From contig NZ_JBNILH010000005.1 in assembly GCF_050107595.1 (NCBI RefSeq), positions 62,001 through 126,000 of the forward strand: a DNA stretch of 64,000 bases, in the 5' to 3' direction. Below are positions 23,592 through 32,107 of this stretch, piece by piece (position 1 is the stretch's first letter; every line of letters begins with the position of its first letter). Below the pieces are notes generated by a model. It ran no database searches. It was given only the letters and a program-made list of their open reading frames with translations, and was not told where the DNA came from. Source of the DNA: Bacillus_AB infantis_C (GTDB lineage: Bacteria > Bacillota > Bacilli > Bacillales > Cytobacillaceae). A program made the translations under genes and the position numbers.

Positions 23592-24554
23592 TTAAACGGC
23601 TTGCCGGTCTTGCCCATCAACGGAGGCCCTCGCCAAGAGAATCTTCCTGTAGGAAAAATTCTCTTCATCCAGAATCAGAATTCTGGACGAATAGGTGATA
23701 TGCTCCAGGTAATTTTTCTTTAGACCTTCGTAAAAAAGGATAAAATCTTTAGCATCTTTCCGAAGTTCTTCATTAAAGATGCCGGAAGTGCTGCCAGCGA
23801 CATTTTTATATCTCTTGCATATTCTTTTCGCTTTTTTGACAAGCTGCTGTGCTTCCTTCATTTTGTAGATCCATTGCAGACTGGAAAAAAACTCTTCCAT
23901 ATCCTTGGCAAACTGGCTTTTCACCTCATCATTGATCTGATCCAAGCTGAGTGTTTTCCCCGGCAGAATGAATCTTTCAGCCATAATTTTTTCAGTGAGC
24001 TGGGGATTCCGCTCAAAAGCAAAAAATATGCGCAATGTATTGTAGGAGTCGAACATCGGATTATGCGTTTCACCAACAAAATCCAGTCCATATAGTCCCA
24101 GGGCATTTTCAACAGAGGGTGTATTATTAGCCGCACGGTTTGAGAACACTTCCTGGAAGTCGACATATCTGGAATTAATTTTTTCAATCGTGGCAGCCGG
24201 GATCCCATGTCTGGCTGCATCAGCATTCAGACGGGACAGATCACTTTTTGACCAAGAATAGAATCTGGTTTTCTTTACTCCATTCACCCAGTAAAGAAAG
24301 GTGGTAAATACATCAGCAAATCCGTCTGCATCCCGAAGATCCTTATCTTCAATGCCAGTCAGCTTTTTGCAGAACATACTGAGCGGCTTATGATTTTCCG
24401 GCTTTATATATTCATCGAAAAATGAAAGCTCCTCTGTAACCAGATCATATTTCACTGCACCGAGCCTGATTGCCTCCATATCTTCAAACAGCATCCCTTT
24501 GTTCGAACAGAGCATCTCAAAGTCAAAAAAAACATATTGCGTCAGTTCAGCCAT
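23592..24554 (-). CDS. DEDDh 3'-5' exonuclease family protein
   Basis: 320 aa. N-terminal exonuclease fold: DFEM (Asp11, Glu13, motif Exo I), Exo II-type YSWSKSDLSRL (about 98-108) and HNPMFDSYNT (about 163-172, Exo III H-x4-D). These match DnaQ/KapD-type nucleases acting on DNA or RNA ends. The C-terminal 120 residues are basic and helical (KKAKRICKRYK) and could bind nucleic acid; I do not know this region. Start ATG follows AAAGGAGGG. Specific substrate unknown. Confidence 0.75.
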   Translation of the reverse strand: MAELTQYVFFDFEMLCSNKGMLFEDMEAIRLGAVKYDLVTEELSFFDEYIKPENHKPLSMFCKKLTGIEDKDLRDADGFADVFTTFLYWVNGVKKTRFYSWSKSDLSRLNADAARHGIPAATIEKINSRYVDFQEVFSNRAANNTPSVENALGLYGLDFVGETHNPMFDSYNTLRIFFAFERNPQLTEKIMAERFILPGKTLSLDQINDEVKSQFAKDMEEFFSSLQWIYKMKEAQQLVKKAKRICKRYKNVAGSTSGIFNEELRKDAKDFILFYEGLKKNYLEHITYSSRILILDEENFSYRKILLARASVDGQDRQAV

Positions 24555-24880
24555 TTTACACCCTCCTTTCCTAACAGTTCATTATAGTTGAATTCACGGC
24601 TTTAGGAAAGGAAATATTTTTCCATATGCACCCGAATTCTAATTTTTGGGGCTGTATGCTATACTCCGCAGTTGATATCGGGCACTTTCAGCCAGACTTC
24701 AGCACAGTTGAACGAATGTGTAACATTAGTTTACAGTAGTTCAAGCAATTCAGAATCAGCACTTTGCACAAACAGAGTTTAATGAACGTTCTGCTGTGAA
24801 GAACCGCATTTAAGATGAATGTTCTTTGGATAAACGGGTATTAACATTGTAACAAAACCAATTGCAGAGGAGTGGATCCG
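24555..24880. other. Intergenic region, nothing recognised
   Basis: 326 bp between divergent genes; no ORF with a ribosome site, no strong repeat. A GGGTAT at 24836-24841 looks like a sigma-B -10 box but lacks a -35 partner. Confidence 0.4.
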
Positions 24881-25312
24881 GTGAAAAAGATATACACCCT
24901 GGCAGCCGCTGCAGCCATAGTGCTTTCAGGCTGCGGTGCCGAGGATGACAAAGAAACCGTATCAGATGAGGAGAATACGACAGAAGGGTATAACGAACAG
25001 ACTAATACGGAAGGAGAAGAAAAAAAGCTCAGTGCTGGTGAGCTTGATGACAGAATTACTGAAGGAATGGATTATGAGACCTATTCAGCCGAGGTTCAGT
25101 CCTGGGCTGAAAAAGGGCAGCTGGACTTTAAAGAATCAGTCAAGCTGGATGGCGGCGAGGAAGGGACCCTGGCAGATATCCTTCAGCTTGCAGACGGCTT
25201 CCTTGCAGTATCACATGACGGGCAAGAGGTAACAGACGTATTGGTATTTACAACGATTGAAGAAGCAAAAGAAACACTAAAGGGCGAAGCAACCCCTGGT
25301 ACATCTTCGTGA
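24881..25312 (+). CDS. Lipoprotein of unknown function
   Basis: 143 aa from GTG, eight bases after AGAGGAG. Signal with lipobox LSGC (Cys about 18), an acidic low-complexity spacer (about 20-48), then a mixed domain containing WAEKGQLDFKESVKLDG and VLVFTTIEEAKETL. No family recognised. The 92-aa gene 50 bp downstream may belong to the same unit. Confidence 0.7.
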   Translation: MKKIYTLAAAAAIVLSGCGAEDDKETVSDEENTTEGYNEQTNTEGEEKKLSAGELDDRITEGMDYETYSAEVQSWAEKGQLDFKESVKLDGGEEGTLADILQLADGFLAVSHDGQEVTDVLVFTTIEEAKETLKGEATPGTSS

Positions 25313-25362
25313 CCGTACAAGCATAGAAGGACCTTAATAAAAAGTGAAAGGACGGATTGTTT

Positions 25363-25635
25363 ATGATAACTCTCAATTTACAGCTGCGTTATGAAGGAAA
25401 GATAGATAATAATGATATGAGGACAAAGCTCGAGGGGTATTTGCAGGGAACTGAGTTTGAGATTCTTTCCATAGATAAGAAAGATCACAGCCAGACACCC
25501 TTGGCGGATGAAAACAACAAAGAATATAAACACCATAAGCTTCCTTCCCAGCCTGAAGGCGCTGCACCGGATGTTAATACTTCCGGAGCGGGAGGAATGG
25601 TTTCACCGGAAACAGATGACTACAGCAAAAATTAA
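25363..25635 (+). CDS. Small protein of unknown function (90 aa)
   Basis: Starts MITLNLQLRYEGKIDNNDM; ribosome site AAAGGA ten bases before ATG (a TTG two codons earlier is too close). The first 45 residues look like a small alpha/beta fold; the rest is hydrophilic, with repeated Pro/Gly/Ser. No family recognised. Terminator follows. Confidence 0.55.
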   Translation: MITLNLQLRYEGKIDNNDMRTKLEGYLQGTEFEILSIDKKDHSQTPLADENNKEYKHHKLPSQPEGAAPDVNTSGAGGMVSPETDDYSKN

Positions 25636-25645
25636 TGTAATATTG

Positions 25646-25678
25646 AAACAGGGCGATGAATGCCCTGTTTTTCCCTTT
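25646..25678 (+). terminator. Terminator after the 90-aa protein gene
   Basis: AACAGGGC / GCCCTGTT arms followed by TTTCCCTTTT. Confidence 0.85.
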
Positions 25679-25770
25679 TATAAGGAGATCTTGACCTTTT
25701 AAGTTTCTTACATTCTATTATATAAGGAAGCTCCATATGATGGTATTAAAAACCTATCTGAGGTGCTGCA

Positions 25771-27042
25771 ATGGGAATCCATGTTGTATCATACGGTGAC
25801 ACCTTATGGCAGATTGCCAATGCATATTCTGTTTCCCCAGCCGACATATTACTTCTTAATGGATTGAATGATGCCAATGAAATAGTGCCCGGGCTGGCAC
25901 TGTATATCCCTCTGGACAATCTGCCTGTCCGCTCACATATAATAAGGGAGGGAGACACTGTTTACAAGCTCACCCTTTTCTATCAGACACGAATTGATTC
26001 CATCCTCAAAACTAATCCCGGCTTGAATCCATATAATCTTCAGCCAGGACAGAGCATTTTCATTCCTTCACCACTTAAATACGGCATTCAGACGCTTGGT
26101 TTTATTTTGCCTTATAATGCTGAGGCTCTTTTCCCTATACTTGAAGGAATTTCGCCCCTGCTTACCTACCTTGCCATTACCGCCTATTCATTCCAGGCAG
26201 ACGGGACAGCCTACATGCTCCTTGATGACACCGCTATAATCAATAAAAGTAAAGAGCTGGGCATCCTCCCGCTGCTCATGATCCGCAATTATCAGAATGG
26301 CGACTTTGATCCCGAACTGGCCGGAAGAGTGCTGGGAGACAGACGGTATACAGCCAATCTGATCAGCAGTATTGCCAGCCTGGCTAAAGAGAAGGGGTAC
26401 AGCGGTATCAGCATCGATTTTGAATTCATTCCCCCTACACAAAGAACCAGCTTTTCAAGATTTCTTGCTGAGCTGAAGGACGCCCTGGGAAATATGATTC
26501 TGCATGTCAATGTTCATGCAAAAACAGAGGATATTCCAACAAACAGGATCATAGGCGCCTATGATTATGAGGCAATCAGTGCTGCCGCAGATATTGTCGC
26601 CGTAATGACAATCGATTACGGTTATCCAGGCGGCCCGCCTGAACCCGTTTCACCGCTGCCTTGGATGGAAGAGGTCGTCAAGTACGCCATTTCCAAGATC
26701 CCTTCTAGAAAACTGCAGATTGCCCTGCCCCTATATGGATATGATAAATCCGGACCGGACAACAGGACTGTTTCTCTGGCAGTTCTCCAGGCACAGAACC
26801 GCGCGATAGAAAAAGGGGCAAATATCCAGTATGACAGCAATAAGGCAGCACCATCCTTCAATTATTATGATGATGGACAGCTTCATATAGTCTGGTTCGA
26901 TGATATCCGCAGCTATATGCAGAAATACCTGCTTATGGACCGGTATCAGCTCCTTGGCTCCACTTTCTGGCAAATCAGCCTCCGTGCCCCTCAAAGCTGG
27001 CTCGCCCTATATGAAAACTATCATGTCGTGCGGCAGGAATAG
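25771..27042 (+). CDS. LysM-GH18 glycosidase (YaaH/SleL/YdhD type)
   Basis: 423 aa without signal peptide: two LysM domains (about 1-48 and 51-97) then a glycoside hydrolase 18 barrel (about 105-420). The GH18 active-site strand is GISIDFEFIPP (about 211-221), whose Glu is the catalytic acid. SleL/YaaH proteins are spore cortex-lytic N-acetylglucosaminidases placed at the spore coat by their LysM domains, which also explains the missing signal peptide. Start ATG follows GAGGTG. Which paralogue (YaaH, YdhD, YvbX) is not clear. Confidence 0.85.
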   Translation: MGIHVVSYGDTLWQIANAYSVSPADILLLNGLNDANEIVPGLALYIPLDNLPVRSHIIREGDTVYKLTLFYQTRIDSILKTNPGLNPYNLQPGQSIFIPSPLKYGIQTLGFILPYNAEALFPILEGISPLLTYLAITAYSFQADGTAYMLLDDTAIINKSKELGILPLLMIRNYQNGDFDPELAGRVLGDRRYTANLISSIASLAKEKGYSGISIDFEFIPPTQRTSFSRFLAELKDALGNMILHVNVHAKTEDIPTNRIIGAYDYEAISAAADIVAVMTIDYGYPGGPPEPVSPLPWMEEVVKYAISKIPSRKLQIALPLYGYDKSGPDNRTVSLAVLQAQNRAIEKGANIQYDSNKAAPSFNYYDDGQLHIVWFDDIRSYMQKYLLMDRYQLLGSTFWQISLRAPQSWLALYENYHVVRQE

Positions 27043-27147
27043 GCGGCTTCTTCTTAATTACTCTGCTGAAAATAATACCATTCATAATTAATCGGTCCTG
27101 CAGTGCAAAATAAGACCGTTAAATTATTATGAAAAGGGGTTAACAGA

Positions 27148-28083
27148 GTGAGCAAAGTGAAATTCAGCTTTTTGCCAGCGGTTATTGCAGTAATCATGGT
27201 GTCTGGCTGTGCCTCTAATAATGCGGCGGATGACAGGCAAGGCGGCCTCAACACACTTAATGCCGGGAATGGCAGACAGGGACAGACAAACTTTTTTAGT
27301 GACCGCAGCAGCCAGCAGGCAAAAGGAATGATGGAAAGCCTTCAGGAAGTCAACAATGGCTATATTACGATTGATCCCAATAGTTATAGCACAGGCATGC
27401 CAAGCAAAGACTTCCCGCATGGAGAACAGCAGGGAAATGGCATGTTCCGTTTTTATACAGGTGAAGAAAGAGGGCAGGAAGGACAGCCGGCGGCTCCAGG
27501 CCAGAACGAAGCAGGTCAGGGTGCGGGCATCGATCCCGGCGCACAGTATGGAGCAGGCCAGGGAACAGGCATGGACCCTGGCACACAGTATGGAGCAGGC
27601 CAGGGAACAGCTCCTGGCGGCCAGGGTGGCGCCGGGCAGCCTGAACAAGGACAGAATGCTGCTGGGAAACAGGGACAGGAAAAGGCTCGTAACACTGACC
27701 AAAGCATCAGCGATATGGAATCAAAGGTTATTGAGCTGACTAACGCAGAAAGGACGAAGAATGGACTTTCTGCACTGAAGGCAGACAATTCACTGAGCGG
27801 GGTCGCCCAGGAAAAATCGGATGATATGCAGGCGAAGAATTATTTTTCCCATACCAGTCCGACTTATGGTTCCCCCTTTGATATGATGAGGGACTTTGGA
27901 GTGGAGTACTCAACAGCAGGCGAAAACATTGCCATGGGCCAAAGATCTGCAGAAGAAGTCGTCGATGCCTGGATGAAGAGTGAAGGGCACCGTAAAAATA
28001 TTCTCAGCAGCAATTTTACCCACATAGGGGTAGGTCATACAGGCGAAGGAAATTACTGGACACAAATGTTCATTGGGAAATAG
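27148..28083 (+). CDS. CAP-domain lipoprotein (YkwD-like) with Gly/Gln repeats
   Basis: 311 aa from GTG (AAAAGGGG upstream). Lipobox VSGC (Cys19-20), a Gln/Gly-rich middle (about 112-185) containing a 14-residue repeat (YGAGQGTGMDPGTQ type), and a C-terminal CAP/SCP domain (about 190-311) with the family residues His (FSHTSP), Glu (GENIAMG) and GHRKNIL. CAP proteins in Bacillus (YkwD, SafA-neighbouring YlbC) occur at cell or spore surfaces; function is unknown. A 27-nt direct DNA repeat with 42-nt period lies in the repeat region. Confidence 0.85.
   Translation: MSKVKFSFLPAVIAVIMVSGCASNNAADDRQGGLNTLNAGNGRQGQTNFFSDRSSQQAKGMMESLQEVNNGYITIDPNSYSTGMPSKDFPHGEQQGNGMFRFYTGEERGQEGQPAAPGQNEAGQGAGIDPGAQYGAGQGTGMDPGTQYGAGQGTAPGGQGGAGQPEQGQNAAGKQGQEKARNTDQSISDMESKVIELTNAERTKNGLSALKADNSLSGVAQEKSDDMQAKNYFSHTSPTYGSPFDMMRDFGVEYSTAGENIAMGQRSAEEVVDAWMKSEGHRKNILSSNFTHIGVGHTGEGNYWTQMFIGK
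27542..27610 (+). repeat. Tandem repeat, 42-bp period, inside the CAP lipoprotein gene
   Basis: 27 identical bases at 27542-27568 and 27584-27610; a frame-preserving repeat (14 codons) likely to vary in copy number between strains. Confidence 0.75.
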
Positions 28084-28091
28084 AAGGAGAA

Positions 28092-28125
28092 AAGAAGTGC
28101 TTCTCAAGAGCACTTCTTTTTTATT
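28092..28125 (+). terminator. Terminator of the CAP lipoprotein gene
   Basis: AAGAAGTGC / GCACTTCTT arms followed by TTTT. Confidence 0.85.
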
Positions 28126-28128
28126 TGC

Positions 28129-28171
28129 CTGAAAATTTCGCATTGCGAAATTTTCAGATACCGGATAAAAT
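28129..28171 (+). promoter_or_regulatory. Exporter promoter overlapped by a 29-bp perfect palindrome
   Basis: CTGAAAATTTCGC-ATT-GCGAAATTTTCAG (28129-28157) has 13-bp perfect arms. A sigma-A promoter TTGCGA (28143-28148), 17 bp, TAAAAT (28166-28171) starts inside its right arm. No T run follows, so an operator is more likely than a second terminator. Confidence 0.6.
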
Positions 28172-28198
28172 AGACAAAAACTGCACTGGAGCAAAGCA

Positions 28199-29419
28199 AT
28201 GAACAGAAAAATATTGTTGTATGTAAAAGCATTTTCAGATTTTGGCACATTCATGGATACAATTGTTCTGAATGTCATCATATATGCCGCAACAGGAAGC
28301 ACCGGGTGGATGGCTGCCGCAATGGCATTCAGGACAGCAGGCGGCGTGTTTTCGAGTATTTTTTCAGGCATACTGGCAGACCGGTTCGACAGAAGGAAGA
28401 TCATGATTATCAGCGACCTGGCCAGGGGCATTTTAATTTTGTCGCTGATTCCTTTTCCAACACCCTATATGATTATACTCATATCCTTTGCTATCGGTTT
28501 TTCCAACAGCAGTTTTATGGTCAGCTTCAATGCGGAAATCCCCCAGATCTTTGGAGAGAACAAGGTGCTTGAGACCAATGCTCTCATTTCCAGGCTCACA
28601 TCCGCCAGTCTGGTCGCCGGATTTCTGGCGGCTGGCATCTTAACAGATATTTTAGGCTACCACATTACACTGATTATTGATTCAGCTACCTATTTCCTGT
28701 CTGCCGCTGTATTACTGCTGCTTAAATGGGAAACGGCACCTGGCAGGAAAGCTGGCGTTCAATCAACCCTTCAAGGGAAGCTTGCTTCCATCTCATCTGA
28801 TATCAAAGAGGTTTATGCTTATTTAAAGCTCGCACCGATGCTCATGCTCGTCAACATTGTCTTCCTTGCAGGCTCTTTTGCCGGAAGCTCCCATAATCTA
28901 GGGATCCCGATTTTAGCCGAAGCGCTTAATCCTGACAGACAAAGCTTTTATTATGGACTGATTTGGAGTACATGGGGAATTGGATCCATCCTGTCTGCAT
29001 TCCTGCTGCCTAGGCTTAAATGGGCAAGTGGAAGCAGGGTCTATCTTGCATGCTTCATTTCTGCGATTCTGATGTCATCAGGATTTATCATCTTTTTATC
29101 AAGCAGCTATATCCCTGTAATATTACTGATTGCATTTCTTACCGGTATTTTTGACGCAGCTTTTACCACCCTGCATGCAACCATTCTCCAAAAATCGGAC
29201 AATCATATAAGGGGCAGGATATTTGGGGTAGGCATGCTTCTGAAATCGCTCGGTTTCGCTTGCGGATTTATTCTGGCTCCGGCTGTCCTTGACAAGACCA
29301 GCCTGCCTGTGCTTGCTGCATTCTTTCATGGAAGTCTGATCCTGATCACGCTGTTGATTATGGCGCGTACATTCATTACCGCCAGGACTAAAAATCAGCA
29401 GGAAGCGGGGAGTGCTTAA
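28199..29419 (+). CDS. MFS exporter
   Basis: 406 aa, twelve hydrophobic segments, motif A GILADRFDRRKIM (about 58-70) after helix 2. Overall look is that of drug or siderophore efflux proteins (EntS/MefA-like) rather than sugar importers; substrate unknown. The ATG lies shortly after ACTGGAG. The palindrome over its promoter suggests a repressor, but no regulator gene is adjacent. Confidence 0.82.
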   Translation: MNRKILLYVKAFSDFGTFMDTIVLNVIIYAATGSTGWMAAAMAFRTAGGVFSSIFSGILADRFDRRKIMIISDLARGILILSLIPFPTPYMIILISFAIGFSNSSFMVSFNAEIPQIFGENKVLETNALISRLTSASLVAGFLAAGILTDILGYHITLIIDSATYFLSAAVLLLLKWETAPGRKAGVQSTLQGKLASISSDIKEVYAYLKLAPMLMLVNIVFLAGSFAGSSHNLGIPILAEALNPDRQSFYYGLIWSTWGIGSILSAFLLPRLKWASGSRVYLACFISAILMSSGFIIFLSSSYIPVILLIAFLTGIFDAAFTTLHATILQKSDNHIRGRIFGVGMLLKSLGFACGFILAPAVLDKTSLPVLAAFFHGSLILITLLIMARTFITARTKNQQEAGSA

Positions 29420-29430
29420 TGAAGGGCAGA

Positions 29431-29460
29431 TTGGATTTTTGGCTACGGCCATGTTATATT
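29431..29460 (+). promoter_or_regulatory. Sigma-A promoter of the UPF1-like helicase gene
   Basis: TTGGAT, 18 bp, TATATT. GGCCAT / ATGGCC arms (29447-29479) straddle the -10 box and could form an operator. Confidence 0.5.
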
Positions 29461-29533
29461 ATCTTTCATTAAAATGGCCTCGCTCCCTCTAAATGAGAAG
29501 CAATGGTGATTGTTGAGTAAAGGAAGAAATAGG

Positions 29534-31771
29534 ATGAGCAGCACAAAAAGATATATAGCAGAATGGCAAAAGGCCCTTCAATCAGAAATACAGCATATGA
29601 AAAATTACGGAAGCAGTAAATATTCCCTTCACAATGGCATTCTGATATCAAGCCATGAAGGGTTTGTATATTTTTTCGAAACAGAATCTGCACTGCTTGT
29701 GCCTATCGGTTCACAGGTGAAAATCAGCTGGGGGCATAGAAAAGCGGAAGGAAGGATTCTGTCTTCAGAAGGCAGGAACATCATTGTCACATCCGAACAG
29801 TATTTGGGTGATGAGCTGCGATTTGCTTCCCTTCATCATGATCCGTGGGAGCTGATCGACCAGCTCATCCAGCGGCTGGATGAGATAAAAAAAAGCAAAA
29901 CCAAGAGGATCCGGATCAAAAAACTGATGGACCCCTCCATGCCGGCAGCCCATCCGGCGGGTAAAGCCAAATCTCCTGTCCATGAACTCATTTTAAGATC
30001 CAAGTATAACCCTGTTACATTTGTCTGGGGGCCTCCGGGGACAGGTAAAACATATACGCTTGCCAGGACAGCAGCTAATAAGTATTTCAAAAAGCAGAAG
30101 GTTCTTGTTCTCTCACACAGCAACCAGGCCGTAGATGTACTGATGGCCGAAATCTCCTCCTTCTCGTCCCGCAAATCGAAACCTAAGGACGGAGATATCC
30201 TCAGATATGGAACAAGAAGCAGCAGCGAAGCAAATGCAGGGGGACTTTTTCACGCAGACAGGCTCATTGAAAAACACCACCCAGACCTGGCGGATAAGAA
30301 ATCTCAGCTGATGGAAGAAAAAAGGCTGTTAAAATCTGATTTGGGGCGTTCTTTCAGCAAAAGAGATTCTGAAAAACTAGTCGAAATCGAAACAAAGCTT
30401 GCAGCTGTATTGGAGAAGATCAGGAAAAAGGAAATTGAATATGTGAAGGATGCCGGGATTATCGGGACCACACTTGCCAGGGCAGCAGGAGATCCTGCGA
30501 TTTATGAGAGCTTCTATGATCTTGTCATTGTGGATGAAGCCAGCATGGCATATGTTCCGCAGGCAGCACTTGCAGCCTCCCTTGGGAAAAGGATCATTAT
30601 TTGCGGGGACTTCAAGCAGCTCCCGCCAATCGCCGCTTCCAGAAGCGAACTGGCTGGCAAATGGCTGAAAGAGGACATATTCCACCACTCGGGTGTAGCC
30701 TCAGCAGTAGGGAATGGACAGCTGCATCCCCATTTGTTTCTGCTGAAAGAACAAAGAAGGATGCATCCGGATATTTCTGCTTTTACCAATAAACATATCT
30801 ACCATTCTCTTGTCACAGACTTTGAAGGTACTGAAGAACTGAGGGAGGGGATATCCGGACTCAAGCCTTTCAAGGATATGGCATCGGTAATGATTGACAG
30901 CTCTGAAATGGGAATGTATGGCCTGAAGGACAATAACAGCGGCTCAAGGAGCAATCTTCTTCATCTTGCCCTATCTTTCCAGCTGATCCACGAGTCATAT
31001 CTGGATGGGGCAAGATCAATCGGATATGCTGCTCCGTACAGAATCCAGGCTTCATTGATGGAACAGTTCATAGAAGAGGTATACAGCTCTGAAACTGCAG
31101 CTGCAGGCATTGTTGCAGCGACTGTACACCGGTTTCAGGGAAGCGAGAGGGATGTTATGGTCTTTGACACTGTTGACAGCTTTCCTTTTGAAAAAGCAGG
31201 TATGCTTATGACAGGAAAAGACAGTGAAAGACTGATAAATGTAGCTGTCACCAGGACTAGGGGAAAGTTCATCCAGGTAGGGGATACCCAGTTTATCAAA
31301 GAAAAAGTCTATGCAGGAAAAACATGGAGAAAGCTGGCAGAGCACCAGCTGAAAAGGGGGCAGGCTGTATCGCCTTCAAGCATCGGCAAATGGATCAGGA
31401 ATCAGCATCCTGCGCTTCAATGGATGCATAGCAGAAAAACCGGCAAAGTTGAGAATGATATATACCAGGCAGCATCATCGATTGTCATTGCCCTGCCAGC
31501 TACCCATGCAATGGACGAGGAATGGACCAGAATAGTGAACGGACTTCCTGAAAGAGCGAGTGTCACGCTGATTTCAGACAAAAGGCATGAGGCGCTGAAG
31601 CACGCTGCTTTCATTCAGAAAGATGTACCGTTTCCTTTTATCAGCATTGACAGCCGCACTTTATGGCTGGGAATGCCTTTTTACAGCCATAAAGGCATCA
31701 GACCTCCTTATATTGCTGTCAGATTCCAATCAGAAAGCATTGCCGGGTATATTGAATCGCAATTCCTGTGA
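29534..31771 (+). CDS. UPF1/DNA2-like superfamily 1B helicase with degenerate PLD-like C-terminus
   Basis: 745 aa. An N-terminal beta-rich domain (about 30-100) is followed by a complete SF1B core: Walker A GPPGTGKT (about 167-174), Walker B VDEAS (about 335), motif III GDFKQLPP, motif IV EQRRMHP, motif V ATVHRFQGSERD and motif VI VAVTRTRGK. Residues 640-745 resemble a phospholipase-D-like (HKD) domain: ISIDSRTLWLGMPF mirrors the D-x-x-x-x-W-x-G-S strand, but the His and Lys are missing. Such helicases act 5'-3' on DNA or RNA. Start ATG follows AAAGGA; a TTG eight codons earlier overlaps that site. Role unknown. Confidence 0.82.
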   Translation: MSSTKRYIAEWQKALQSEIQHMKNYGSSKYSLHNGILISSHEGFVYFFETESALLVPIGSQVKISWGHRKAEGRILSSEGRNIIVTSEQYLGDELRFASLHHDPWELIDQLIQRLDEIKKSKTKRIRIKKLMDPSMPAAHPAGKAKSPVHELILRSKYNPVTFVWGPPGTGKTYTLARTAANKYFKKQKVLVLSHSNQAVDVLMAEISSFSSRKSKPKDGDILRYGTRSSSEANAGGLFHADRLIEKHHPDLADKKSQLMEEKRLLKSDLGRSFSKRDSEKLVEIETKLAAVLEKIRKKEIEYVKDAGIIGTTLARAAGDPAIYESFYDLVIVDEASMAYVPQAALAASLGKRIIICGDFKQLPPIAASRSELAGKWLKEDIFHHSGVASAVGNGQLHPHLFLLKEQRRMHPDISAFTNKHIYHSLVTDFEGTEELREGISGLKPFKDMASVMIDSSEMGMYGLKDNNSGSRSNLLHLALSFQLIHESYLDGARSIGYAAPYRIQASLMEQFIEEVYSSETAAAGIVAATVHRFQGSERDVMVFDTVDSFPFEKAGMLMTGKDSERLINVAVTRTRGKFIQVGDTQFIKEKVYAGKTWRKLAEHQLKRGQAVSPSSIGKWIRNQHPALQWMHSRKTGKVENDIYQAASSIVIALPATHAMDEEWTRIVNGLPERASVTLISDKRHEALKHAAFIQKDVPFPFISIDSRTLWLGMPFYSHKGIRPPYIAVRFQSESIAGYIESQFL

Positions 31772-31847
31772 GTGAGCCTTGATCTAATGAAAAGCCATTT
31801 TGCACATACAGGAAAATTAAGAAAGATTAACTTTTGATAGGAAAACA

Positions 31848-31960
31848 TAAAAAGACCCCCTGAAACAGGGGGTCTTGCGTATTGAGGCGGCAGGCTGCAC
31901 GCCACATCGTGCATTTCCATTAAAGGAGCGCCCGCCGGCTTATTCAATTAGCTCATCGCT
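31848..31960 (-). ncRNA. Predicted small RNA, about 110 nt
   Basis: A minus-strand unit with promoter (31966-31994) and a strong terminator (31850-31878) about 110 nt apart. The transcript has no ORF with a ribosome site. It can fold into GGCGG/CCGCC enclosing a perfect UGCACG-AUGUGG-CGUGCA hairpin, then the terminator hairpin. Between the outer stem and inner hairpin lies GCUCCUUUAAUGG, whose CUCCUUU is complementary to an AAAGGAG ribosome site. It matches no sRNA family I know. Divergent from the MhqA-like gene. Confidence 0.6.
31850..31878 (-). terminator. Terminator of the predicted small RNA
   Basis: AAGACCCCCTG / CAGGGGGTCTT arms; the minus strand continues TTTTTATG, whereas the plus side has no T run. 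Confidence 0.85.
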
Positions 31961-31965
31961 CAATA

Positions 31966-31994
31966 AATATATCACCAAAAAACCATGGATGCAA
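31966..31994 (-). promoter_or_regulatory. Sigma-A promoter of the predicted small RNA
   Basis: Minus strand TTGCAT (31989-31994), 17 bp, TATATT (31966-31971). Confidence 0.65.
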
Positions 31995-32064
31995 GATTAA
32001 ATTTTTCCAGACGGTCTATTATACAAACATATGGGTTCCCTAAAAACTGAAAAAGAAGTAAAAT

Positions 32065-32082
32065 TATCTCGAAGTAAGGATA
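32065..32082 (+). promoter_or_regulatory. MhqR-like operator, imperfect
   Basis: TATCTCGAAGTAAGGATA resembles the MhqR palindrome TATCTCGAATTCGAGATA: the left half is complete, the right half keeps GATA with mismatches. It sits 26 bp before the MhqA-like gene. Confidence 0.4.
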
Positions 32083-32107
32083 TTTTCTTGAAAAGGAAGT
32101 GCTTATT

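Noticed and set aside
24836..24841. Sigma-B -10 box GGGTAT before the second lipoprotein
   Set aside because: No GTTT-type -35 at 12-15 bp.
31708..31947. Minus-strand ORF of 79 codons near the predicted small RNA
   Set aside because: It runs straight through a strong terminator that is oriented for its own strand and has no ribosome site; composition is not protein-like.
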